From Panorpa germanica (taxonomy: Eukaryota; Arthropoda; Insecta; Mecoptera; Panorpidae): a DNA stretch of 64,000 nt. The stretch covers positions 11,346,001-11,410,000 of the forward strand of contig OY783214.1 in the NCBI GenBank assembly GCA_963678705.1, written 5' to 3'. The position numbers and the translations under genes were made by a program. The notes beneath the pieces are model-generated. The model saw only the letters and a program-made list of their open reading frames with translations, did no database searches and was not told the DNA's origin. The first letter of the stretch is position 1; every line of letters starts with the position of its first letter. Positions 12,501-23,477 of the stretch are shown here, one piece after another.

Positions 12501-13617
12501 ACAAATAGTATTACATTACTTTCTTTTAACCACATTCGAATGCGGTAATTTAAATGTAATGCACTAACGGAACTTTTAAAAGTGCGTATTAATTGCCGCA
12601 TTAATTAATTATATTACCCTTAAAACACAAAACATTTTCTTAACTACAGTTTAAATTATAAGTGATTGTCGGAGTTACTGGCTATCTCTTATAATTTGAA
12701 TTATACTTCCCAGTAAACAATTTGAAGTCACTTTGCTATCAAATTGAAGATGCGTATAGTTTTTGTGTCATGAAAGATTTCATTTAGAGTTCAGTTTCTC
12801 ACAGACATATGAAATGTCTATTTTATCGACTACAAATGGCAAAACCACTCCACCTGTCGGAATGCAAATTATATCTTCATTCAAGTTGATGCGAACTAGA
12901 AGTGCAATAGTGATAGAAACGTCACAAATCAGGACACTTCATCAAATTATTTACTAGGTTGATATCAACTTTACAAACAATCAATACTTAAAAGGATCTT
13001 CTTAAGTTTTTATATTTTTGAAATCGTCTTCTTAAGAAGTTTTATGATTTTATTAATTCGAAATGTTAAATTTACTTTAAAAAGCAATAAAATAGGTCAC
13101 AAAACGTCTTTTAACATAAAACGTAATTTTCTTAATGTAAAATAAGTATTTAATACACGTAACTCTATTTAGCAGGTAATTTTACTCTAAATACAAAAGG
13201 TATATTCGTATATTAGTTTTAGTATTTACCGAAATTTAACTTAATTCTGTTACATTCTTTTTAAATAAATGCAAAAAACATTTAAAATCTTTTACTGATA
13301 TATTATTTCTGATACATTATATAACTTACACAAAAATCATTATTATGGTAACATCAGAAAACTTAAATTGGTGTCGAAAGATAACATTTATTTAGAAAAT
13401 AATATATTAATATGTTATTATTATATTAAACTCCAATTAATAAGTGCCGAAATTCTGTAACAAGTAAATGTAAAAACTAAATAACCTACCAAATGTGGTG
13501 GCTCGGTGACGCAATGTTGTTAAGCGCCAGTATATTTCCCAAAATCTTGGAAGATGCTTTACCACCGTTGAGTTCTACAACCCCAAGAACCGCAACGAGT
13601 AACAAGAAAAGTCTCAT
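9573..13617 (-). CDS. UDP-glucuronosyl/glycosyltransferase (UGT), 7 exons
   Basis: Exons in transcript order: 13617-13490, 12440-11711, 11261-11169, 11106-10974, 10903-10791, 10208-10102, 9861-9573. All borders are GT/AG and phases agree, giving 530 residues, the usual size for the family. Residues 1 to about 20 form a signal peptide ([19 protein letters not shown]). SPSHHIW near residue 40 carries the expected catalytic His, and DLIIHD in exon 2 can supply its Asp partner. Exon 5 encodes the UDP-sugar signature: [13 protein letters not shown], then [15 protein letters not shown]. The C-terminus has one membrane helix (about [17 protein letters not shown]) and a short basic tail ending KNIKKRL, a lysine-rich ER-type tail. 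The enzyme should sit in the ER membrane facing the lumen and join sugars from UDP donors to small lipophilic molecules; its substrate cannot be told. Introns 1, 2 and 5 carry repeat sequence. The copy looks intact. Confidence 0.95.
10560..10740. other. GC-richer island inside UGT intron 5
   Basis: Within the intron between UGT exons 5 and 6, about 150 bases are clearly less AT-rich than the flanks (for example GCCAGCAGCAGCGGTTCGG and ACACGCGGCCGTACAC). No open frame, tRNA or terminal repeats were found. It may be an element fragment or a regulatory segment. Confidence 0.3.
11480..11630 (+). repeat. repeat family D copy in UGT intron 2
   Basis: About 130 bases match a second segment at 28440-28565 in the same orientation. 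Shared blocks include CTTTTTGTAG, ATAATAATATT, TTGTAACTTTTAT and AAGTTATAAGCAAA. Conservation outside any exon and in two unrelated places marks it as an interspersed repeat. The class is unknown. Confidence 0.6.
12990..13185 (+). repeat. repeat family B copy in UGT intron 1
   Basis: It contains the family's marks in order: CTTCTTAAG blocks, AGGTCACAAAAC, then AATACACGTAACTCTATTTA and GCAGGTAATT. The same order recurs at 36.3, 44.6 and 47.4 kb (plus) and 20.8 and 32.4 kb (minus). It is an interspersed repeat of unknown class. Confidence 0.65.
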
Positions 13618-14232
13618 TATGCAGCGAATAGCGCCAGGTTGTCAAAGAACCACTCAGAACGAATGTTTGACACAGAAATAGTTGTAACTCGCGTTCTAGA
13701 ATGAAATGAACTAAACATTGACAGTGAATCTGCGATAGTGAAGATACACCTATGGAACATTGGAAAATTAATTGATATAATAGTTTTAAGCCCGAACGGA
13801 ATATGTATACACATAGAAAAATTATTGCAAAAGTAATACGTTTTAGATAATAGCGCATAGCGCTCTGATTTCATCCTGGTATGTATTAGAGGGGATATAC
13901 GAGTATATTACGCTTTAGTACTGGTTCATATTCAAGATCACTAAAGCACTTTTTATAAGCGTACACTGTTAAAAATTTTATAGTAATTTTACTAGAAGTT
14001 TTGTTCTGATATACTTATAGCGCAGAAAAATTATTCCTGCTAAACATAAAACAATAGTTTATGTATTATTTAACGTAATATTTTAATGTTAACGTTTAAT
14101 TGATATCGTAACGTAATAATCATTAATTAAATGTAAAGATATTGATAGTGTTTTTCATTGTCAAATGCGAAAATTATATTATAAATTGCATGAAATACAA
14201 GACACCGGTTTGCGTCGATATAAACATAATTT
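13618..14232. other. 5' flank of the UGT gene
   Basis: Upstream of the UGT start codon on the minus strand. It should contain the promoter and 5' UTR. Two open frames of 85-99 codons overlap here on the minus strand, but they run through the UGT start region in other frames and look like chance. No motif is called. Confidence 0.4.
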
Positions 14233-14244
14233 TATATCGAAACA
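14233..14244 (+). repeat. left target-site duplication of LINE copy 1
   Basis: TATATCGAAACA occurs here and again, identical, at 14714-14725, exactly bracketing the LINE fragment and its A-rich tail. A 12-bp perfect direct repeat is typical of target-primed LINE insertion. Confidence 0.85.
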
Positions 14245-14713
14245 AATTGAGATGAAATATTTAATATAATCAAAAAAATTAAACTTCAATTTGAGAAACC
14301 AAGATTTCATTAACAAAAGTCAGTTAAAAGGAAGAGATTATTATATGTTACATCCAAATTTAAGTAAGAAAAGATGGTTTAGAAATGAGTCTCGTAAAAT
14401 TGTATCAACTATAATCAGAATGAAAAGTAATCATTGTAAAACTCCAGCTCACCTGTACAAAATTAATATTAAATCCAAAGAAGGAACTTTGGATCATATT
14501 ATATTTGAATGCATAAATTATAGTTTAGAAAGATCGAAATTCAATAGTGAAATGTTAGATGTGATTAAAACTTTTCCTGTTAATACTAAATTTGAATTAT
14601 TTAAATATTTAGAAATTTGTAAAATAGAATTATAAAATGTGAAATATGTATAAAAAATGTTTGATGGTGGCTATGACAAATAAAAGTCAAGGCAAATAAT
14701 TAAATAAAAAAAA
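14245..14713 (+). mobile_element. 5'-truncated LINE, copy 1
   Basis: A 469-bp insertion between perfect 12-bp direct repeats, ending in an A-rich tail. It holds an open frame from about 14270 to a stop at 14635 that encodes the C-terminal part of a LINE reverse transcriptase protein: FRNESRKIVSTIIRMK, then HCKTPAHLYKIN, then GTLDHIIFECINY. The H-x3-P-A-H block and the final H-x4-C half of a zinc knuckle are kept. The C-x-C half usually found before GTLDH is missing, so this copy has an internal deletion or comes from a variant. The 3' UTR is short and reads TGGCTATGACAAATAAAAG. The copy is dead on arrival, because everything upstream of the C-terminus was never inserted. The perfect flanks and long open frame suggest a fairly young insertion. 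Confidence 0.85.
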
Positions 14714-14725
14714 TATATCGAAACA
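14714..14725 (+). repeat. right target-site duplication of LINE copy 1
   Basis: A second copy of TATATCGAAACA, directly after the A-rich LINE tail. Confidence 0.85.
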
Positions 14726-14729
14726 TTAT

Positions 14730-14860
14730 ATAACCTTATATTATATTAACCTAAAAGATTATGTAAAAGAATAACTTTTTATGTTAAATAAACCTTACAT
14801 AAACCTAACTGTGTTTAGAGGGTTACAATTGTAAATTTTACTGCTAAAACTCTTTGTAAA
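14730..14860 (+). repeat. repeat family B, divergent copy
   Basis: Directly next to LINE copy 1. It contains TTATGTTAAATAAACCTTAC and AACTGTGTTTAGAGGGTTAC, matching the 3' part of family B. A related block lies at 27485-27570. Confidence 0.5.
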
Positions 14861-15473
14861 TAATCTCGGGATTGACTTCCGCAATCTCGGGATCGTAAAT
14901 ATAACTCTGGATTGTATTCCCTAGTAATGATAGACTAACTTGACCTTCGTCATTCGACACGCAATTGGTAATTACTAATTTCAGTTATGTTCTAACCTTG
15001 CGTGTAGTATGAATATGACAAGTAATCTTATTTAATCATTATATTTAACAAATCTTCTATAAATAGGATGGTGTATATAATGTATAAATGAATAATGTAA
15101 CTTTGATGAACAAAAAAAGGAACTTATGAAAATAACTACAAAAAAAGTTAAATACAATATAAAAGAAAAGTGTAAAACTGAAAGATATGGTTATGCAATG
15201 AAAAAATAACTAGATTCTTTTCAGATAGATTAAAGTATCTGCTTCTAAACTGTGTGTACATCGGCGATTTTAAATATTAACATATGTGCTTAGTCAATTG
15301 GATAATAACTTGAGAAAACATAGAGAAGGAGTTGATAACATCAACTAGATATTTGTGAAGCTGCTAGTAGTAACTAGAAGAGACACATAAAAGTATAGAA
15401 TCCAGCAAGAGCCGCATTAATGCGTATTTAGGTCATCTTTAATTCCTGTTTCAAATGATTTATTTTGCTCTCA

Positions 15474-15627
15474 CCTCAAATCAGGCCCGAATTTGAGGTA
15501 GGGCAGGCGGGGCATCCACAAGAAAGGGGCCTCCACAATAGAGATCAAAGCACTAAATTTTTAGGGGCCTCCTATTAATTCGTTGCCCGAGGGCCTCCAC
15601 ACCTCTAAATGCGGCCTTGCCTCAAAT
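15474..15627. mobile_element. hAT-type MITE with perfect 8-bp duplication
   Basis: A 138-bp core at 15482-15619 starts CAGGCCCGAATTTGAGG and ends so that its reverse complement reads CAAGGCCGCATTTAGAGG, giving imperfect terminal inverted repeats. It is bracketed by identical 8-bp direct repeats CCTCAAAT at 15474-15481 and 15620-15627. CA...TG ends with an 8-bp duplication are the hAT superfamily hallmark. The interior is G+C-rich (GGGGCCTCC motifs) and has no transposase, so the element is non-autonomous. The perfect duplication suggests a moderately recent insertion. Confidence 0.85.
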
Positions 15628-15811
15628 ATAATCATATACATTTACATGTAATTTTATGTTCGAACCCCCTTATCCGGCTCTGTCGTTACCACAAATTACT
15701 AAATTGAAAAATAGTTCTAACTGCTTAATCATTAAATAACTTTATTGAACAGTGGTGTATTTGCGTATATCGCATACGAGTATTTTGCTAAAACATATTA
15801 TAATTTATATA

Positions 15812-15815
<4 letters not shown>

Positions 15816-15900
<85 letters not shown>
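15816..15900. repeat. (AT)n microsatellite
   Basis: An almost pure AT dinucleotide run of about 80 bases. The open frames read through it (alternating Ile-Tyr) are artefacts. Confidence 0.98.
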
Positions 15901-15908
<8 letters not shown>

Positions 15909-16164
15909 TACATTTTTCTTTAAACGGGTGGAAGGTATTAAAAAATAGCACCGTAACGTCGCAACGTTAGGACGCGTTGTCATGCATCGTTTCTAGTGAA
16001 AAAATTAAATGTTTTCTTATAAGCAAACGTAATAGCCAAGGAGTAGTAGCATACAGTTAAAATTTTAATTTACATAAAAATATTTACCAAAAGGTTCATA
16101 TAATATTAAATTTATTTACTTAAATTATTTGGTACAAAAAAATATGTTTTTCTTATTTAATTTT

Positions 16165-16330
16165 TTCACCTACGACCTCCCACTATGTTGATAGGTGTCG
16201 AGGTCTCATATATGTAAACTACATCGCTGTCTAATAAGTTTATGCAGAGTAAAACTCTGGTTTGGCGATCAAACCCGAAGCCTTAGCAATCTGACGACAA
16301 GTATCAATACGCCCATCGTGTCGTCAATCT
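16165..16330 (-). mobile_element. tRNA-derived SINE, family A copy
   Basis: On the minus strand the order is an A-box-like stretch, GCTAAGGCTTCGGGTTTGATC (B-box-like, near 16267-16287), AACCAGAGTT, ACATATATGAG, then AGTGGGAGGTCGTAGGTGA. The same order occurs at 29.2, 48.0, 48.9 and 60.1 kb, which defines a dispersed family. This copy is internally short compared with the one at 47.8-48.2 kb. Confidence 0.7.
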
Positions 16331-17415
16331 TACCTATATAAAATTATTTATGTAAAATGCATGTGTAGTAGATATTCAAAATGTTCTCTGCGTATGGTTA
16401 GAGTCCGGTCTTGTGTAGAATTAGAGTTAATAAAATAATTGGGCTACAAACACGACACTTCAATCATACGACAGATTATTTAAGGTCAAGGTTGTTATTA
16501 TTATTAATTTATGTAGTATTATTACTTACTTGTTTACTATATACATAGGCGTCCTAAGAAACTTTGACAGGACAGAGTAAAAAATGGAATCTCATTGCAT
16601 CTGTTGTAAATTTGCTTCAGACTCCATTCTATCTACCGTAAAACTTAACTTGTTTAAGATCTATACGCACATATCAGTACCGTGTCGCTTTTAACTGTAA
16701 GAAATACTGACACCATTGAAATCCAGTGAATTCCAACTTCGTACAAAATATATGGCTTAATCTTAATTTTAATTTTCACTGACACTGAACGGCACGGCAC
16801 TGATGTTTGCGTAAAGACCTTTACTTTCTCTGCGGACAACAATTTCAATGTGTTGTTTACAATCATCTTTGCAAAATATGAAGATATTTTGGTATACACA
16901 AATACAAACCGATATTTCGTTCATTTGATTAACGGAGTAATGTGAACTGAAAGTACCAGCTCCTGTAGCACAACGCTTTCTTGCCAACGAAGGTATGAAA
17001 TCGAGTGAAATTTTTAAGAGAGTATACTTCGGTGATGTTACTGAGAGTTAAATCAAAGTGTTTGCTAGATCCAAAAAGTTTCAAAATGGTCGTGTTAAAC
17101 TTAGTACGTGGGAATAGCTCTTATACTGTTTATAATGAAAGCGATATTATAGTTTATCTAAAAATGATAACAACATAACAGCGCCCTTGACCTCTCAAAG
17201 AATAAGTATCGCATTGTTTAAAATTTCTAATAATTACCAGTGCGATAAACCAATGGAATTTGATAAATTTGATCTTTATATAATTAATTGTGGCAAAGTA
17301 GGTTCTTCATGCTAGTTGAGAAAGTGCAACATGCAATACTGATAGATAACGAGTTTAATATTAATTAATTATGTGTCATTTGCGATTACTGAAAAAAATA
17401 TACATTTTTATATTG
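16331..17415. other. intergenic sequence, no feature seen
   Basis: Unique-looking, moderately AT-rich sequence. Two overlapping minus-strand open frames of 72-81 codons at 16654-16987 have no recognisable domain and are probably chance. Confidence 0.35.
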
Positions 17416-17963
17416 ATTTTAATCAGTGGCGTAGCGTGCCTTAGACAGGCATTGTATCTAAATTTGTTGGGGGGCTCAAATGATGGATAAAAAAAATTTC
17501 ACCAAAGGAACATAATAACATAATACTTCGAACATATTACTTAGGTCACAAAGGCTCTGAAATTTTTGTTTAGTTTGAGAAATTAATATATCTAAGCAGC
17601 GATTCCGGGTCTGAAATTCTCTCATCTTCTTATAACTCATCAAAAAAACATATTCGTTATCTTCTTTCTTTTATTTTTGAAAACAGTTGTTATTTCCTTC
17701 TCTTTTACTAGATCTCTGGATTTGTTTAGCAAACCATGGAACGAATTTTGATTTCTTATTTCGGTCAGTCTATTCATAAGATTACTTAGTAAAATGCTAG
17801 CTTTCTGTAAGTCATTAATTTCATGCTGTAGAGCTTTAGAAACAGGATTAATGATTTCAAATAGTGAAGAAAAAAAAATGCAAACGTTTGGGGCCTCTGT
17901 ATCTCGGGGACCCCGTATTATTGATACAGCTGATACGGCGGTAGCTACGCCCCTGATATTAAC
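17416..17963. mobile_element. hAT-type non-autonomous DNA element
   Basis: The core at 17424-17955 (532 bp) begins CAGTGGCGTAGCGTGCC and ends with a stretch whose reverse complement is CAGGGGCGTAGCTACCGCC, so terminal inverted repeats of about 12-17 bp are present. The flanking octamers ATTTTAAT (17416-17423) and ATATTAAC (17956-17963) match at six of eight positions, consistent with an aged hAT duplication. CAGTGGCGTAGC ends are common in hAT elements. No transposase reading frame survives. Confidence 0.75.
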
Positions 17964-20120
17964 ACCAAGATGTGTTTATTTTAAATTGAATAAAGAATGA
18001 ATGAGTAAATATCCTATACTATTCGATTTTCATAAAAATCGGTTGAGGCGTTCTTGAGATATCGTTGCGATCAGTTCAACAAAAGTATTTTCGAGATAAA
18101 CGCAAAAGAACGCTCACATTAAAATACTGGAAAACTCTTATAATATTCTTAAAAGTGCAATTAATAAGAAATTGATTCCACGGTGGTCTAAGCAACCATA
18201 AGCAACAAAATTAAAAATGTAATCACAAAATTCCTATTACAAAAAATTTCGCATCAGCGCATGAATGAAGTTGTAAAAAATGCAATTTGCGAAACCATTA
18301 TTAGGAAAGTAATCCGCTGAATTCATAACACCATATTGTATTGCATTTTATAGTATGTATTTGGTGGGCATAGTCATCCGTTGTTATTGTGCTTTAAATC
18401 GAGGGATTTAGCGTTTAGGGATGCAGACTGGCGCCCCAAATTGCTCTGACCGAGATTCCTTTACTTCTAGGCTCATGTATATTAAATCGGTCAGTTTGTA
18501 AATGTTTAAAATTCTAGAGTGCTACAAGGCTCGATATTATATGTAGTTTGTATGTAATTTATACGGAGGGTGATTCAAATACTGTGTTACTATTTAAAAT
18601 TAAAATATTTTTAAATTATAAAACAAAATAAAATTTTCTTCCTATGTTTCCTGTCTTGAGAGGATGAAATTATGGAGGGGGCGATCAGAGTGGATATGAA
18701 AAATCAAGAACCGTGGAGAGAGCGCTTATTTCGATGGTAGTTGTAGATTTCGAAATTTGCTTAAAATATTCTTCAAGTTAAAATATTTTCTAAATTTTCT
18801 GAGTGATGTAAAATAAAATATATATGTATAAGAAGGTTTGTACAGTTGGTAAGGGGGGTGGGGGGAGCGAATAGTGCAAATGTTGACACATACAGATACT
18901 ACTTGCTGCAAAAGCTTTTACTTTTTAGCTCCCATTCTCTTCCAAGTTTCATTCAAAAATTCAATGCGTTGAATGCTATTCGCGATGCTAATACATGTCC
19001 ATTTTTAGGCCAGAAAACAAATTCAATTGTATCTAGTCCTAGTCATCGATGTATTACTGGAATCCTCTCTGGTATCGCCGTTTCTATGCCCTTTTTTAAC
19101 CCGCATGTTCACATAAGAATTTACAAATATGTATGTATACAAGAAGCATATATTTTATATGGAAACGTTATGCATGTTAACTGCCTTATGTATCAAAATG
19201 TTAAATTTACATACACGAGTGTACAATAAATATAAAATTTATATTACAAACATTTTTATTATATAATGCGTCGTCCACATCAGTGCGACATCAACATGTG
19301 ACATACAACATTCGACAAGATTAGATTTATTGAACTTTTATGATGGAATTCTACATTCATATAGATTCGACTGAATGTCGGTAAATACAAAATCCTTTGT
19401 ACACTAGAATGTTTGCATTAGCACACCCAGGATATGAGAAGATTTGAAAACTTAACAAACATTAAATAAATAAAATATTCTTTACGCCTAGTGGACCCAA
19501 ATCTTACAGAATTGATCTGCCCTTTATTATTCAATTTGTTATGTTTTGTTATCAACATATAAAACTGCTGAGTGAATACGTAGTACCGACAAAGCATACC
19601 GATATATTAAGTTGAATGTTACATAGATTTAGACGTGTTGGTGTCACACTGGTGTGGCCGACGCATAATATACAATCCGAACATATTGTCGTTACATTCT
19701 TCTGGTAAATGCAATTGAGAATGGGGCACCCCACCAAGTGCCAATATAAGTACCTTTTATTATTTATTTACAATGTATTTGTTATATTGTCTAGATAACA
19801 ATATATACAATCTTATACGGGTAGTCACTAGTTTTCACAATCACTCGTATTGATAAAATCTACCAGATTCGCGTTTAGCTGTTGCAATGTCGTTTTACTT
19901 ACGTAACGTTACTTTTGTTTTTATTACTTTTTGCATGAGTTTTATGTAATATTGAATTTTCTGGATTCCAAACTGTGTATATTTTTGTAAGCCCTTATAG
20001 TTCCAACATTTACATGACCCAAACCTCTGTAATGTAGAATAGGCTTGTACTGTATATGTCCAATGACATATCCGACAGTCCAAGAATACAATACTTTTTT
20101 TAAAAAAATATTTTAATGTT
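17964..20120. other. intergenic, no supported gene
   Basis: No gene can be supported. A 127-codon plus-strand open frame at 18846-19229 is open in AT-moderate sequence but has no domain, low-complexity usage and no start or splice support. Near 18028 the phrase TTTTCATAAAAATCGGTTGAG, a type common in transposon non-coding sequence, suggests old element debris. Confidence 0.3.
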
Positions 20121-20124
20121 TTGA

Positions 20125-20205
20125 TAACTTTCGGATTCAAACTCACAGCGTTAGGCATTATAAGTAGTCGCACTAACTACATCTCCACCTAAGACTACAT
20201 AGTTT
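20125..20205 (-). repeat. tRNA-like head, possible second SINE family
   Basis: Read on the minus strand, a D-arm-like hairpin (GTAG, nine-base loop TTAGTGCGA, CTAC) overlaps an A-box-like sequence. About 45 bases later comes AGTTTGAATCC, a good B-box. The T-arm stem is not kept, so this is not a functional tRNA. A SINE head is the best reading. However, the same strand also has a 39-codon open stretch ending in TAA inside the segment, so a degraded coding exon cannot be excluded. Confidence 0.35.
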
Positions 20206-20694
20206 TCATCAACAGAAATACAATTTTTCCAGTCTCTGAAGCCGCCATTGGTGCAGATCTTAATGTTAGTAAAACCTCATAGTAACTTTTATTTATCAAT
20301 CATATGATAACCAACATGAACTTGCATATAATAAAAACAGAATTATTAATACGCTAGCCAATTTTACATCATATATTAATCGTACTTTTCCTTTCTGGGT
20401 TCCATTTCTCATTTCCACAGTATCTGGAACGTCTGGTAAAAATTTTACATTCAGAAATAAAGCTTGCTTATATAAAGTACTAATTTGTGTAGCGGAGAAT
20501 CAAACCTAATGCAAGTACGTACATAAATTGCGTTTATTAAGAGTACGTTCACGTTGGAAATAAGACAGTCTTTAGACAGACAGTTGAGAAGTAGGTTGAA
20601 CAAACCACGAACTTTTTTCTAAAAATTACTTGTCGAAAACATACGTATTTATATAAGTTTCTATGAGTCGTACAAAATACGCAGTCTGTGTTTC

Positions 20695-20890
20695 CGCTAG
20701 CCACAGTTATGTGTATTTAAAGTTTATCTAACATAATAAATACTACCTGTTATGTAAACAATATTACCTAAAATACAATGTTTTGTGAGCTGTTATTGTT
20801 TTTTGATAAATAAGTCTACTTTTTTGTTCATTTTAAAACCTTAAGAAAACCTTTTTAAGTATTAAATGAACTATCTTTTAGACCTTGTTA
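20695..20890 (-). repeat. repeat family B copy
   Basis: On the minus strand it reads in the family order: an AAGGTTTTCTTAAGG block, CTCACAAAACATTG, TAGGTAATATTG, AGATAAACTTTAAATAC and ACATAACTGTGGCTAGCGGA. It matches the plus-strand copies at 36.3, 44.6 and 47.4 kb. Confidence 0.7.
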
Positions 20891-21537
20891 GTTTAACTAT
20901 TACTTGGTTTCACTTAAGTAAAGTATGTTTTGTGTGTTCGCTTTGTTTCCAGTGTTCTCGCAGCCTAAGTATAATTAATGTAAATAGAATCAATTGATTA
21001 AGAATTACATTTAAATGTTTAATTTAAGCACAACAGGAAAAAAGCACACACATTCCATTTTTTCCTAGATTTTTGTTTGTATTTCTCTATTTATCTTAGT
21101 ATATTCCATTAAAAGTTTGGCAATATCTGTTATCCGTGCCACGGGCTAGCCCCCCGTACATCTTCCACGTACCTGCATCCCAGTTACAGATGATTATTGT
21201 TTGTTTTGAAAATAAAAATAAAAATTATTCTTGTTAAAGAAAAGTTTCTGTCAACATGTACTGAACTGACTAAAATAAAACGAAAAAAGAGATAAAAAAG
21301 GACCGTTTTATTGACATTGAATTTTGTATTTGCATTTCAAGACCTAAACATTTGTTTATAAGTTAATTTATATTTATTTTTCTGTTTCTTATGTTTACTT
21401 ATTAAAGAAAGCTGTTCTTCGACATTGAATTAAAATATACCAGGGTCTTTTTTATGGATTAATTTGAATTTGATTAAACCTAAAGTAACGGAAATATTTT
21501 TATATAAGTATATATGTATATATCACATTCACTATAT

Positions 21538-22021
21538 AAGTTCGCAGGATGACATATACGCCACTATTAAGAAATCCATATGTTTCTTTGACAGTACCAA
21601 TTTTTAAACGATTTGTGTCAAAATTTCATGACATTCCGACAATTAGTTTACAACTTACAGTGCTTTTAGCAACGCTACTTTTATAATTTTCAAAACAATG
21701 GAAATTATTTGAATTTCGCGTGTTATCAACAGTAATATTGAGTCCGAATAGCACTTGTCAAACCATTGCTTTGCTTGATTTGATTTTGATTTTTATTATT
21801 TATTTTTTTCCATTAAAAAGCAATGCTTTACCAACACAAGAAATTTAGAGTTTTCCATTGTTCTGAAAATAACAAAAATTGCTTCACTAAATCCACTGTA
21901 TCTCGTAAACTAATGGTCAGAATGTTATGAAATTTTGACACATACCGTTTGAAGATTAGTACTATCCGAAAATGATCGATTTGTCAAGAGTGGCGCAATT
22001 TATAAGTCATACGGCGAACTT
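21538..22021. mobile_element. 484-bp DNA element with ~140-bp terminal inverted repeats
   Basis: The left end, AAGTTCGCAGGATGACATAT, matches the reverse complement of the right end, AAGTTCGCCGTATGACTTAT. The match continues for about 140 bases through GTGTCAAAATTTCAT-ACATTC and ATTAGTTTAC. The arms have substitutions and small indels, so the element is not very young. The middle has no transposase frame. Long inverted ends with a short unrelated centre mark a foldback-type MITE. The superfamily is undecided because no clear target duplication is visible beyond AT-rich flanks. Confidence 0.8.
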
Positions 22022-22869
22022 CTTGAGTGATGTGTTATTTACGCATATAAGTATAAAAGTTTTGTCTCTATTCATATGGCATTTACTTATTTCTCGGAGC
22101 TACGTAGCCCCTTAAATTAGACCCAGATATTTACATTTTTATTGGTAAGTTATAAAAAAAGCATAAAAAATCGTGGGCTAACAATTAAGAGACGTTTGGC
22201 AACATTAAAATATAATTATTTAATGGTTCTTGTGTTTTTATTTCATTCAATTTTTTTACACGTTTTTTATTACATATCTGGGAACTTATACATTAATTTT
22301 ATTGCATCACAAAAATATTTTATAGTGATATTTACGCATTGAGAAAGCTCTAATGGTTTCAGTAATACAATACTATTATTAAAGAAGTAAGAGCGAGACA
22401 GAAAGAAGTTTTTATAATAATTAATTACAAGATGCAGTAGTATTAGTGATGGTTCAAAAGAAAATTACAGAGGCAAAGTTCAAAGATAATTAGGAAAAGG
22501 TTTTAAATATTTTTTATCATATTAAATGGTTGGGAAGTTGCTAATTATAAAATAGGAAATGAAATTATATGTTTAACGGGTTGTTTATACACAAGCACTA
22601 AGAGATCTAATTAATTGAGAACTAAATGGTAACTGCAAACAATTCTGCCATATAATATTGCAGAATTCTAGCCGATTATATGCGTTGGAGTTATGTACTA
22701 ATGTGTGCAAAGTTTTGACGCAATTCTTGAAGAAATAGAAATCCTAAAGTATTTTAAAACAACAAAAGTGTAATGCTTCTCATAGCACTTAATTAGATAA
22801 ATAATGTAAAATAGTTTTGTTTGATGCAACTAGCAATAGCGTTCTTATTATCAGTAATTTTCCCGCTTA

Positions 22870-23195
22870 TGAGTATACCGATATACCAGCTTGTGTCTGG
22901 AAGACCGAGGTTTTGACGCTATTTTAGATGCTTCTAACTCTGATATTGAAGACCGAATAATTTGGAAATAAGTGCGCCATCAGAAGAACAACAATTACGA
23001 GATAGCAATACTTTAAAACGAGATAATACTCTATCACCAACCCTACGTGCATCTAGCTTGATGTTGATGGAGTGATTCTTTGATACATCACTAATTCGTT
23101 TTATTACTAATAACTTGAGACCTAGTCTTAATGATCTTGACTTCACTATTGTATTTAATATCCTCTCCATAAAACAACTGACTGTAAAAGCTTCC
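22870..23195 (+). pseudogene. coding-like remnant, possibly piggyBac transposase N-terminus
   Basis: Two open stretches follow each other in different frames. The first reads GFDAILDASNSDIEDRI (about 22910-22965). The second reads APSEEQQLRDSNTLKRD (from about 22977) and then, after an in-frame stop, FFDTSLIRFITNNL. An acidic SDxED segment followed by a FFDxxLIxFI segment resembles the N-terminal part of piggyBac-type (DDE_Tnp_1_7) transposases. The match is by eye and weak. At least one frame change and one stop are present, so it is dead. A host-gene remnant is the alternative. Confidence 0.3.
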
Positions 23196-23477
23196 TATTG
23201 ACAGTAAAAGCTATTTTTGTTGGTTGCAGTGAACGGTTTTATTGTAAGAAATGTGTATTACTAATGGATAAAATCGTAAAATGGTGAGATGAGGAAAGGG
23301 GGATGAAATGGGTGGTATGAGTCTAGGAATCCAACTGTTCATTCTTTGTTTATTATAAACAGGAAAATAAAGTTAAGAAATAGAGAAAAATAGTTGCTTA
23401 TATAAATAAAAATTAAAAAGTAAGTCGGAAAGCAATTATATGAACATTTTGAATGCAAATATTCTTATACATTAATA

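Noticed and set aside
15745-15983. Open frames of alternating Ile and Tyr
   Set aside because: They are reads through an (AT)n microsatellite.
18846-19229. 127-codon plus-strand frame as a gene
   Set aside because: No domain, no convincing start context, no splice partners, and amino-acid use typical of chance frames.
20125-20320. Possible real terminal exon on the minus strand (CTNGGFRDWKNC phrase ending in TAA)
   Set aside because: The end overlaps a tRNA-like A/B-box arrangement and no partner exon was found. It is kept only as a low-confidence SINE head with the coding option stated.
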